DNA of 6,830 nucleotides from Chloroflexota bacterium (lineage in GTDB: Bacteria; Chloroflexota; Dehalococcoidia; Bin125). Under the pieces are notes generated by a model that worked only from the letters and a program-made list of their open reading frames with translations, searched no databases and had not been told where the DNA came from. The position numbers and the translations under genes were made by a program. Of the stretch, positions 1 through 6,104 are shown one piece after another. Position 1 is the first letter of the stretch. Every line of letters begins with the position of its first letter. The DNA lies in NCBI GenBank assembly GCA_026705105.1, contig JAPPBK010000094.1, positions 1 through 6,830 of the forward strand, read 5' to 3'.

Positions 1-211
1 GCCTGACCCGCGGAATCCGCGAGGCGAACGCCGCCAGCGTCGTCCAGGACTCGTGCATGATCTCGTCGGAGGCATCCTCGCCCACCGGCTTGTTGGGCAT
101 GAAATGGTCGGCGAACCAGATGCGGTCCCAGCCGGTCCGCTCGGCGTGCCGGGCGACGGTCAGTACCTCGGCCCACGGGTTTGATGCGCCTGGCCAGAAT
201 CCGAATCGCAT
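1..211 (-). CDS. LLM-class (luciferase-like) flavin/F420-dependent oxidoreductase, N-terminal part
   Basis: The minus strand is open from an ATG at 211-209 to the window edge, giving the first 70 residues. The protein starts MRFGFWPGASNPWAEVL and continues with an amphipathic stretch (VARHAERTGWDRIWFADHF, about residues 19-37) and TTLAAFASRIPRVR at the end. The early beta strand, then helix, then the W-x-ADH motif is the usual start of the luciferase-like TIM-barrel family, whose members use FMN or F420 to oxidise or reduce small substrates; the substrate cannot be told from this fragment. A Shine-Dalgarno AGGAG lies about 7 nt upstream of the ATG on the minus strand, which supports this start. 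It is divergent from the phosphate genes and no functional link is evident. The C-terminal three quarters lie outside the window. Confidence 0.82.
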   Translation of the reverse strand, partial: MRFGFWPGASNPWAEVLTVARHAERTGWDRIWFADHFMPNKPVGEDASDEIMHESWTTLAAFASRIPRVR

Positions 212-268
212 GGTCCTGCTCCTGCTGTGTGGTTGGCTCGCTAATGTCTGGCAGGCAGGCTAGCGAAC

Positions 269-287
269 GAACTGAGTTCCTGAGTTC
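269..287. repeat. Palindrome GAACTGAGTTC overlapping a tandem CTGAGTTC repeat
   Basis: GAACT-G-AGTTC (269-279) is a perfect 5-bp dyad with a 1-nt centre, and CTGAGTTC occurs twice head to tail (272-279 and 280-287). The site lies 58-76 bp upstream of the oxidoreductase start, so it could be an operator for either divergent gene. The regulator that would bind it is unknown, and a chance repeat of this size is possible. Confidence 0.3.
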
Positions 288-306
288 AAGGCGCATAGGC
301 GTCGGG

Positions 307-331
307 TTAACTGGATCGCAACCGGTTGAAC
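307..331 (+). promoter_or_regulatory. Pho-box-like operator upstream of the response regulator gene
   Basis: TTAACTGG (307-314), 7 nt, then CCGGTTG (322-328) and GAAC. The same two blocks with the same 7-nt spacing occur upstream of pstS at 2351-2372. TTAAC at 307 and CAACC at 319, with TTCAAGG at 285, give partial 11-bp phasing, as in PhoB/PhoP-family sites. A possible -10 (TAGACT, 343-348) begins 11 bp after the element, the spacing of E. coli Pho promoters where the box replaces the -35. It suggests that the regulator controls its own gene. The perfect palindrome AACCGGTT (320-327) is an alternative reading as a dyad operator. Confidence 0.5.
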
Positions 332-358
332 GGCGCCCTCGATAGACTGTGATTCAGT

Positions 359-366
359 GGAGGAGG
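359..366 (+). promoter_or_regulatory. Ribosome binding site deciding the response regulator start
   Basis: GGAGGAGG ends 5 nt before the GTG at 372. The in-frame GTG at 357 overlaps this purine run and would add five residues ahead of the usual family start, so 372 is preferred. Confidence 0.75.
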
Positions 367-371
367 CCCTG

Positions 372-1052
372 GTGCCGCGTACGTTGCTGGTCGTGGAGGA
401 CGAAAAACCGCTGGCCGAGACGCTGCGATTCAATCTCGAGATGGAGGGCTACCGGGTCCGAACCGCCGAGGACGGCCTCGAGGGGCTGTCGATGGCGCGA
501 GCGCTCCAGCCCGACCTGGTGTTGCTCGACCTGATGCTGCCCCGCATGGACGGGCTCCAGGTCCTGCGCGGCATCCGTGAACACTCGCAGGCGCCGGTAC
601 TGCTCTTGACGGCGCGCACCTCGGAGGCGGACCGGGTCAAGGGACTGGACCTCGGCGCTGACGACTACATCACCAAGCCGTTTTCGCTGGCCGAGCTCAA
701 GGCCAGGGTGCGGGCGCATCTGCGCCGCAAGCAGGAGATCACGGTCGAGGACCGCGTGTTGACGTTCGGAGAGTTCACGCTCGATCTCAACCGCCGACTG
801 TTGTCCCGGCACGGTGAGCCGATCGCGCTGCGACCGAAGGAGTACGAGCTGCTCGCCTACCTCGCCCAGCGCGACGGTCGCGCCTTTACTCGCGACCAGT
901 TACTCAACGACGTCTGGGACATCTCCTTCGCCGGCGGTACTCGAACCGTCGATGTCCACGTGCGCTGGCTGCGCATGAAGATTGAACAGCCGGACGGTCC
1001 GCCACGCCACCTGATCACGGTGCGGGGAGCGGGGTATCGATTCGAGCGTTAG
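372..1052 (+). CDS. phoB: PhoB/PhoP-type phosphate response regulator (OmpR family)
   Basis: This 226-residue protein is a DNA-binding response regulator that, once phosphorylated by its partner kinase, should activate phosphate-starvation promoters. The receiver domain spans about residues 4-117: acidic pocket E9-D10, phosphoacceptor D53 (in LLDLMLP), switch T80 (LLLTAR) and K102 (ITKPF) are all present. The OmpR-type winged helix follows at about 128-225, with the typical LRPKEYELLAYLA, the recognition helix region (TRTVDVHVRWLRMKIE) and the closing TVRGAGYRF. The length is normal. The GTG start at 372 is chosen for its strong Shine-Dalgarno. The gene ends 2 nt before the kinase gene, and its promoter carries a Pho-box-like element, so it is probably autoregulated. 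The phosphate role rests on the neighbouring pst genes; the domains alone would fit any OmpR-family regulator. Confidence 0.88.
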   Translation: MPRTLLVVEDEKPLAETLRFNLEMEGYRVRTAEDGLEGLSMARALQPDLVLLDLMLPRMDGLQVLRGIREHSQAPVLLLTARTSEADRVKGLDLGADDYITKPFSLAELKARVRAHLRRKQEITVEDRVLTFGEFTLDLNRRLLSRHGEPIALRPKEYELLAYLAQRDGRAFTRDQLLNDVWDISFAGGTRTVDVHVRWLRMKIEQPDGPPRHLITVRGAGYRFER

Positions 1053-1054
1053 CC

Positions 1055-2323
1055 GTGCGTACCGTCGGATTCGGTGTCGTCCTACTACTGCTCGGGGTTG
1101 GACTCTTCGCGGCGGAAGTTTCCGTAGTCGGTGGGGCGCTTGCGCTTGCCGTTGGCGCAGCCTTGTGCGCGTTCAGTTTCTACCTGGCTCGGCGCGGACT
1201 GGTCGAGCTGCGCGAAGTGTCGGTCGAGCAGCTGCTGACCATTGACGGACTCGAAGGGATGCTGTCCGAGCGCACAGCGGAACGCGACCAACTTGCACGC
1301 GCGCTGGCCTCGACCGGCGACATGGTAATCGCCGTCGACCGCGATGCGCGTGTCCAGTATCTGAATCCGGCGGCGGAGCTGACGCTGCGCTCGGGTGATC
1401 GCGAGCCGATCGGAGCGCCGCTGTTGGAAGCGGTGGAAGATCCCGACCTCTACGGAGCCGTCCGCCTAGCCATCGAAGACGGAACTCCGGCGGTACTGGT
1501 CGTGTTGCGGGCGGAACGACGCTTTCGCACGGTCGTTGCGCCGGTCGCCGACGTTGCCGGAGCGGGCCCCTGGTCGGTCGTGCTGGCCATGCACGATCTC
1601 TCCGACCTGTATGAGGCCGAGGTGGCCCGCCGCGACTTCTTCATCAACGCGTCGCACGAGCTGCGCACGCCGCTCGCGTCGATCTCGGCCGCCGCCGAGA
1701 CGTTGGAAGTCGTCATTGAACCGAAGGACTCCGAGCGTTTTCGCGCCATCATCCAGTCCGAGGCCGAGCGCATGAGCCAGCTCGTCGAGGAGATGCTCGC
1801 CCTGGCGCGCCTGGAGTCAGGCCTGACCGAGCCGGAGATGGTCGTCGTTGGCATGGAGTCGCTGCTCCAGGACGCAGTCGAGAGCATTCGACCCCAGGCC
1901 GAACGCGAAGGTTTATCGCTGAGCTACCGCGCCGGCGGAGACGAGACGGAAACGATGATCATGGCCGACCCGGAGCTGGTTGGGCGCGCCCTGTTGAATC
2001 TGCTGCACAACGCGGTCAAGTTCACAGCCAAGGGCGGGTTGATTGAAGTGCTGGCGGAACCGGGAGACGAGGCCGATCCGGCGCCGATGATCTGGATTCG
2101 GGTGCGTGACACCGGAATCGGGATCGAGCTTGCCGAGCAGTCGCGCATCTTCCAACGCTTCTACCGTATCGATCGCGCTCGGCAGTCGGGCGGTGGCACC
2201 GGGCTTGGGCTCGCGGTCGTCCGGCACATCGCCGAGGTGCACGGCGGAGCCGTGTCGCTGCAGAGCGCGCCGGGCGAGGGATCGACGTTTGGCTTCAGCG
2301 TGCCGCTCGCGCAACAGACCTAA
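1055..2323 (+). CDS. phoR: PhoR-type membrane sensor histidine kinase
   Basis: The 422-residue kinase should phosphorylate the adjacent regulator when phosphate is scarce. Two hydrophobic segments (about residues 4-20 and 24-44) are joined by only a few residues, so there is almost no extracytoplasmic sensor. A charged linker (about 50-85) and a PAS domain follow (about 86-182; VIAVDRDARVQYLNPAAEL). The HisKA domain carries the phosphoacceptor H201 in FINASHELRTPLASI. The ATPase domain shows the N box (NLLHNAVKF, N319), G1 (DTGIGI from D352), F box (IFQRFYR) and G2 (GGGTGLGLAVV, about 379-389). All catalytic motifs are intact. The GTG start lies 2 nt after the regulator stop with no clear Shine-Dalgarno, so translation is probably coupled. 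The topology matches PhoR kinases that read the state of the Pst transporter, usually through PhoU. No phoU is in the window. Confidence 0.87.
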   Translation: MRTVGFGVVLLLLGVGLFAAEVSVVGGALALAVGAALCAFSFYLARRGLVELREVSVEQLLTIDGLEGMLSERTAERDQLARALASTGDMVIAVDRDARVQYLNPAAELTLRSGDREPIGAPLLEAVEDPDLYGAVRLAIEDGTPAVLVVLRAERRFRTVVAPVADVAGAGPWSVVLAMHDLSDLYEAEVARRDFFINASHELRTPLASISAAAETLEVVIEPKDSERFRAIIQSEAERMSQLVEEMLALARLESGLTEPEMVVVGMESLLQDAVESIRPQAEREGLSLSYRAGGDETETMIMADPELVGRALLNLLHNAVKFTAKGGLIEVLAEPGDEADPAPMIWIRVRDTGIGIELAEQSRIFQRFYRIDRARQSGGGTGLGLAVVRHIAEVHGGAVSLQSAPGEGSTFGFSVPLAQQT

Positions 2324-2339
2324 TCCCCGCCGGTCGGCG

Positions 2340-2383
2340 ATAACCCTCTCTTAACTGGCCGTTATCCGGTTGGTTAACGCCCG
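2340..2383 (+). promoter_or_regulatory. Pho box array: four 11-bp phased direct repeats upstream of pstS
   Basis: Four consecutive 11-mers start at 2340, 2351, 2362 and 2373: ATAACCCTCTC, TTAACTGGCCG, TTATCCGGTTG and GTTAACGCCCG. Each begins with a TTAAC-like block, although the block in the last unit is displaced by one base. Direct repeats spaced one helical turn are the binding pattern of PhoB/PhoP regulators; cyanobacterial CTTAACCT and Bacillus TTAACA-type repeats are similar. The middle units include the TTAACTGG-N7-CCGGTTG core found before the regulator gene. The array fills most of the kinase-pstS spacer and fits a phosphate-starvation promoter for pstSCAB. No convincing -10 was seen downstream (AATGCT at 2399-2404 is a weak option). 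Confidence 0.6.
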
Positions 2384-2414
2384 CGCTCTGGATGGCGGAA
2401 TGCTGTGCAACGCG

Positions 2415-2421
2415 AGAGGAG
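2415..2421 (+). promoter_or_regulatory. Ribosome binding site used to choose the pstS start
   Basis: AGAGGAG ends 10 nt before TTG 2432 but only 1 nt before the in-frame GTG 2423, and it lies after the in-frame GTG 2405. It therefore favours TTG 2432, which also gives a compact lipoprotein signal peptide. GTG 2405 has only a weak GCGGA ahead of it and remains possible. Confidence 0.5.
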
Positions 2422-2431
2422 CGTGATCGCA

Positions 2432-3580
2432 TTGGATACTGCAACGACCAAGACGACAACTCGATTGCTGCCCCTGCTAGTCATCGCCCTGCTGAGTGCA
2501 GCGCTGGCGTTGACTGCTTGTGGGGGAAATGGAGAGCAAGGGCAAGCCGCAGCGCAGCAGGATCAACAACAGCAGGACCAGCCGGCGATCCGTTCGGCCG
2601 CCAGCGAACAACAGCAAACGCAGCAGACCGTGGCCACCGCGTCGGACCTGTCGGGGCTCGAGGGTGAGATCCAGGTTGATGGTTCCTCCACCGTCTTCCC
2701 GATCACCGAGGCGATGGCTGAAGAGTTCGGCATTCTGACCGAGCGCGGCGTCCGCGTCACGGTCGGCGTTTCCGGCACCGGCGGCGGATTCAAGCGTTTC
2801 TGCGCGGGCGAGACCGACGTCTCCGACGCCTCACGCCCGATCAAAGACTCCGAGGTCGAGCTCTGCGCCGAGGCGGGCATCGACTTCATCGAGGTTCCGG
2901 TCGCATTCGACGGACTGACGGTTGTCGTCAACCCGGACAATGATTGGATCGACTCCCTCACGGTCGAAGAGCTGAGCCACATCTTCCGACCGGACGACTT
3001 CGCCGTTTCATGGGCGGACGTGCGCGACGGCTTCCCTGACATCGAAATCGCGCTGTACGCGCCGGGCGCGGACAGCGGCACCTTCGACTACTTCACCGAG
3101 GCGATCAACGGCGACAGCGGCGTCCACCGCTCGGACAACACGACGTTCTCGGAGGACGACAACGTGCTGGTCCAGGGCGTCTCCTCCGACCGCGGCGGGA
3201 TCGGCTACTTCGGCTTCAGTTACTACGCAAACAACGCCGACGCGCTGAAGGCCGTCCCGGTGATCAACGACGCCGGCGACGCCATCACGCCGTCGAATGA
3301 GACGATCAACGACGGCTCCTACAACCCGCTGTCGCGGCCGCTGTTCATCTATGTATCGCTCTCCTCGCTGGAGCGTGACGAGGTCGCCGCGTTCGTCGAG
3401 TACTTCCTGACCGACGGCGCCTGGCTCGTGGACACACCCGAAGTTGGCTATGTGCAGCTGCCTGAAGAGATCTACGCCGCCGTGCTCGAGCGGGTCCGGA
3501 GCGGCGTGACCGGTTCGGCCATGGCCGAGGCAGGCGAAGGTGCGAGCCTCGCCGAGATCTTCGGCGTGGCGAGCAGATAG
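2432..3580 (+). CDS. pstS: Phosphate ABC transporter substrate-binding lipoprotein PstS
   Basis: PstS binds inorganic phosphate outside the membrane and delivers it to PstC/PstA. From the TTG start the protein has 382 residues. A signal peptide (R11, then a hydrophobic core 12-26) ends in the lipobox L27-T-A-C30, so it should be a lipid-anchored protein. Residues 31-72 form a low-complexity Gln-rich tether (QQDQQQQDQ near 42-50). The binding fold follows, with the family motifs DGSSTVFP (83-90), SGTGGGF (114-120), ETDVSDASRPI (127-137) and PGADSGTFDYF (211-221), which supply phosphate ligands in known PstS proteins. The mature domain is rich in Asp/Glu. The start is uncertain: in-frame GTGs at 2405 and 2423 would add nine or three residues. 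The gene is preceded by a Pho box array and separated from pstC by a 131-nt spacer, compatible with PstS being made in excess of the permease. Confidence 0.92.
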   Translation: MDTATTKTTTRLLPLLVIALLSAALALTACGGNGEQGQAAAQQDQQQQDQPAIRSAASEQQQTQQTVATASDLSGLEGEIQVDGSSTVFPITEAMAEEFGILTERGVRVTVGVSGTGGGFKRFCAGETDVSDASRPIKDSEVELCAEAGIDFIEVPVAFDGLTVVVNPDNDWIDSLTVEELSHIFRPDDFAVSWADVRDGFPDIEIALYAPGADSGTFDYFTEAINGDSGVHRSDNTTFSEDDNVLVQGVSSDRGGIGYFGFSYYANNADALKAVPVINDAGDAITPSNETINDGSYNPLSRPLFIYVSLSSLERDEVAAFVEYFLTDGAWLVDTPEVGYVQLPEEIYAAVLERVRSGVTGSAMAEAGEGASLAEIFGVASR

Positions 3581-3711
3581 CACCAACGGAGACGCGGACT
3601 CAGTCACTTACTAATTGTTAACAGGTGTAGGCGGCTGAGCGCATAGCTTACGGACGACGCGTTCGACTCGGCCGCCACTGCCCCCACTGAGCGAGCAGAG
3701 AGAAGCCTGGC
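3581..3711. other. pstS-pstC intergenic region
   Basis: This is the longest gap within the pst cluster (131 nt). It includes the 8-bp palindrome TGTTAACA (3616-3623), preceded by TTACT (3608); the two TTA blocks are 10 bp apart, so this is at best a weak Pho-box half-site. It also holds a stem-loop (3630-3676) and a GA-rich weak ribosome binding site AGAGAGAAG (3697-3705) six nt before the pstC ATG. No small ORF is supported. Confidence 0.5.
3630..3676 (+). other. Stem-loop between pstS and pstC
   Basis: GGCGGCTGAG (3630-3639) pairs with CTCGGCCGCC (3667-3676): ten base pairs including one G-U, with a 27-nt loop. The sequence after it is ACTGCCCCC, with no T run, so it is not a canonical intrinsic terminator. 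It could stabilise the pstS message or partly block read-through. GC-rich DNA forms such stems by chance, so the role is unproven. Confidence 0.4.
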
Positions 3712-4701
3712 ATGGCAGCACAAGCGCCTCGAATGGACGGCCCGGAGCGAGACACCGTCCGCTCGCTGCTGGCCGAACTGTGGCGCGACCGCTTGCAGCC
3801 CTCGCGGCCCGGCAGCGGACGAGAGACGCCCGTCGGCCGCCTGGTTCACGGCGTGTTGTTCGTCACGGCGACGCTCTCCGCCTTCGTCACGATCGGCATC
3901 GTGCTGGTCCTGATCTTCGAGACCGTGGAGTTCTTCCGCCAAGTCCCGCTGATCGACTTCTTCGGCTCGACCAAGTGGTCGGCGCTCTTCGCCGAGAAGC
4001 AGTTCGGCGTCTGGGCGTTGGTCTGGGGCACGGGGATGATCGCCTTGATCGGTCTCGCCGTCGCGATTCCCCTGGGCCTGATGGCAGCCGTCTTTCTCAG
4101 CGAGTACGCGCCCCCGCGAGTACGCGCAGTCGTCAAGCCGATGCTCGAGGTGCTGGCAGGCGTGCCCACCGTCGTCTTCGGATACTTCGCCCTGCTCTCG
4201 ATCTCGCCCGTGATTCGCGACATCTTCGGCCAGGACGTGGGCATCTACAACGCGCTCTCCGCCGGCATCGTCGTAGGACTCATGATTGTGCCGATCATCG
4301 CCTCACTCTCCGAGGACGCGATGCGGGCGGTGCCGCGCTCGCTGCGCGAGGGCGCGTACGCGCTCGGGTCGACGCGGATGGAGGTCTCGCTGCGCGTCGT
4401 GTTGCCAGCCGCGTTCTCCGGTGTCGTCGCCTCAATCATCCTCGCCTTCTCGCGGGCGGTGGGCGAGACGATGGCCGTGACCATCGCCGGCGGCGGTAAC
4501 CCGCAGTTCGGCGTCGGCCCGCTCGAAGCGGTGCAGACCATGACGGCGATGATCGTCCAGCTCTCGCTGGGCGACACGCCCACGACCTCGATCGAGTTCA
4601 AGGTGTTGTTCGCCGTCGCGATGACGCTGTTCGTGCTCACGCTGGGGATGAACATCGTCGCCCAGTGGGTCTCCCAGCGATTCCGGGAAGAGTACGAATG
4701 A
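3712..4701 (+). CDS. pstC: Phosphate ABC transporter permease PstC
   Basis: PstC is one of the two membrane subunits forming the phosphate channel. It has 329 residues, normal for the family. A polar cytoplasmic N terminus (1-45) is followed by about six hydrophobic segments (roughly 46-70, 99-130, 143-165, 182-200, 231-250 and 297-318). Family motifs are visible: GTGMIALIGLAVAIPLGLMAA (106-126), the EVLAGVPTVVFGYFAL stretch (146-161) and the EAA-type coupling loop (about 201-232, E213-G-A-Y-A-L-G ending in VVLP) that contacts PstB. RAVGETMAV (248-256) is also typical. The ATG at 3712 has only a GA-rich weak ribosome binding site; an in-frame ATG at 3733 is an alternative with no better signal. 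The stop overlaps the pstA start in an ATGA. Confidence 0.94.
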   Translation: MAAQAPRMDGPERDTVRSLLAELWRDRLQPSRPGSGRETPVGRLVHGVLFVTATLSAFVTIGIVLVLIFETVEFFRQVPLIDFFGSTKWSALFAEKQFGVWALVWGTGMIALIGLAVAIPLGLMAAVFLSEYAPPRVRAVVKPMLEVLAGVPTVVFGYFALLSISPVIRDIFGQDVGIYNALSAGIVVGLMIVPIIASLSEDAMRAVPRSLREGAYALGSTRMEVSLRVVLPAAFSGVVASIILAFSRAVGETMAVTIAGGGNPQFGVGPLEAVQTMTAMIVQLSLGDTPTTSIEFKVLFAVAMTLFVLTLGMNIVAQWVSQRFREEYE

Positions 4702-6074
4702 GCGCCGCGACGCCGTCCGCGCAGTTGACCGCCTTTGCGCCGCGAATCCGCATCCGGCGTGGGTTCTCAGTCGGGTTCATGGTGGTCGCGCTGCTCGCGA
4801 TCACCGTGTCGATGCTGATGCTGGGCGCGCTGATTGTCGAGATCGCGGTCGACGGCGCCGCGCGGCTGTTCACGGACGGGTCTCCGACCTCCCAGGAGGT
4901 GCGCGGCCGGATTTCGATCGATCTCCCTACTCCCGATGGCATGAGCTGGTTGGCCTGGGGGCTGCCGGCTGCCGTTCTGCTGCCCTTCTTCGGGCTGCGC
5001 GTGGTTCGCAGCGTGCTGTCCGATCACTTCGCGCGGTCTCGCTGGATCGAACGGGCCATCGGATTCCTCACGACGCTGCCCGTGGCGATCTTCGTGCACA
5101 TCCTCTACGTACGCTTCGAGTCGGCCTACTACATCGAGTACGCCAAGGCGATCGGCGTCGACGATGCCTCGGGCAACATCTTCCAGCTCTTCGGCGAGGC
5201 GTCCGGCTTCCAGTTCGTCCGGCTGATCACCGCCGGCGTCATTCTGCCGCTCGGCCTGCTTGCGGCCGGATGGTTCTGGTCGCACCGCCTGCGGCGTCCG
5301 TCGTTGCTGCTGCCGGGCGTCGCGGTCGTAGCCTGGATCGTCTACCTCTTCCTCGACCCGCTCTTCCTCTCCTCGTATCCCTCGCGAGTGCCGGCCCAGG
5401 CCGGGCTGTTCTCGGCGATCACGGGAACGCTCTACATGATGGTGATCACGGCCGCGGTCGCCTTCCCGCTCGGCGTGGGCGCGGCCATCTATCTGGAGGA
5501 GTACGCCCGGCGCAACTGGTTCTCGCGGATGATCCAGGTCAACATCTCCAACCTCGCCGGGGTGCCCTCGATCATCTACGGACTGCTCGGCTTGCAGGTC
5601 TTTGTCAGAGTGCTCGAGTTCGAACGCTCGGTCCTCGCCGGCGCCTGCACGATGGCGCTGCTCGTAATGCCGATCATCGTCGTTTCGGCGCAGGAAGCGC
5701 TGCGCACCGTGCCGCCTTCGATGCGCGAGGCCGCCTACGCCGTCGGTGCGACCCGCTGGCAGGTGATCCGCTTTCATGTCCTGCCCTATGCCTTCGGCGG
5801 CATGCTGACCGGCAACATCCTGGCGATGTCGCGCGCAATCGGAGAGACCGCTCCGCTGATCGCAATCGGCGCGCTCACATTCATCGCATTCTTGGCCGAC
5901 TCGCCCACGGACGACTTCACGGTGATGCCGATCCAGATCTTCAACTGGGTGCAGAAACCCCAGTCGGGATTCCACGAGATCGCCGCGTCCGGAATCATCG
6001 TGCTGATGCTCGTGCTGCTCGTGATGAACGCCACCGCGATCATCATGCGACAGCGGACCCGCACCGACTGGTAG
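4698..6074 (+). CDS. pstA: Phosphate ABC transporter permease PstA with a membrane-rich N-terminal insertion
   Basis: PstA pairs with PstC to form the phosphate channel. The ATG at 4698 overlaps the pstC stop (ATGA) and has GGGAAGAG five nt upstream, so it is preferred to the in-frame GTG at 4665. The protein has 458 residues; PstA is usually about 280-300. The first membrane helix (about 23-50) is followed by extra sequence (about 60-219) with four hydrophobic segments near 84-103, 120-138, 176-195 and 202-219. The conserved core then begins at LFLSSYPSRVPAQAG and includes GTLYMMVITAAVAFPLGVGA (243-262), IYLEEYA, NISNLAGVPSIIYGLLGLQV (282-301), the EAA loop (about 333-363, E344-A-A-Y-A-V-G) and SRAIGETAPL (378-387). 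No stop or frameshift separates insert and core. Four added helices would keep the core in its normal orientation. The inserted part was not recognised as a known domain. Confidence 0.93.
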   Translation: MSAATPSAQLTAFAPRIRIRRGFSVGFMVVALLAITVSMLMLGALIVEIAVDGAARLFTDGSPTSQEVRGRISIDLPTPDGMSWLAWGLPAAVLLPFFGLRVVRSVLSDHFARSRWIERAIGFLTTLPVAIFVHILYVRFESAYYIEYAKAIGVDDASGNIFQLFGEASGFQFVRLITAGVILPLGLLAAGWFWSHRLRRPSLLLPGVAVVAWIVYLFLDPLFLSSYPSRVPAQAGLFSAITGTLYMMVITAAVAFPLGVGAAIYLEEYARRNWFSRMIQVNISNLAGVPSIIYGLLGLQVFVRVLEFERSVLAGACTMALLVMPIIVVSAQEALRTVPPSMREAAYAVGATRWQVIRFHVLPYAFGGMLTGNILAMSRAIGETAPLIAIGALTFIAFLADSPTDDFTVMPIQIFNWVQKPQSGFHEIAASGIIVLMLVLLVMNATAIIMRQRTRTDW

Positions 6075-6093
6075 ATACACTGAGGCTGGCAAC

Positions 6094-6098
6094 AGGAG
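6094..6098 (+). promoter_or_regulatory. Ribosome binding site supporting the upstream pstB start
   Basis: AGGAG ends 6 nt before the ATG at 6105. This is the clearest initiation signal for pstB and favours a protein with a long N-terminal extension over the internal ATG at 6294, which has only the weaker GAAGAAG upstream. Confidence 0.7.
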
Positions 6099-6104
6099 CC
6101 GCAC

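Larger units (their letters stand above)
212..371. promoter_or_regulatory. Divergent intergenic region between the oxidoreductase and the response regulator
   Basis: This 160-nt spacer should hold promoters for both flanking genes. From left to right it contains the oxidoreductase ribosome binding site, a GCAGGCAGGC repeat (251-260), a palindrome overlapping a tandem repeat (269-287), a Pho-box-like element (307-331), a possible -10 hexamer TAGACT (343-348) and the regulator ribosome binding site (359-366). On the minus strand TTGAAC (289-284) could be a -35 for the oxidoreductase, but no good -10 follows it. No small ORF or RNA gene is supported here. Confidence 0.6.

Noticed and set aside
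57..263. Plus-strand 68-codon frame at the left end
   Set aside because: It lies opposite the well-supported luciferase-like gene and runs into the promoter region.
2328..2339. CGCC-GGTC-GGCG hairpin after the phoR stop as a terminator
   Set aside because: Only a 4-bp stem and no T run after it; the following bases are better explained as the start of the Pho box array.
3008..3607. Minus-strand 199-codon frame opposite pstS
   Set aside because: Shadow of pstS; biased composition and no motif.
3608..3622. TTACT/TTAAC pair in the pstS-pstC spacer as a third Pho box
   Set aside because: The blocks are 10 bp apart, no further units extend the 11-bp phase, and the CCGGTTG block of the other two sites is missing.
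4767..6104. Long minus-strand open frame (445 codons) opposite pstA
   Set aside because: It is the mirror of pstA's codon bias in GC-rich DNA; its translation is rich in Arg, His, Asp and Gly with no recognisable domain, while pstA on the other strand is a clear family member.
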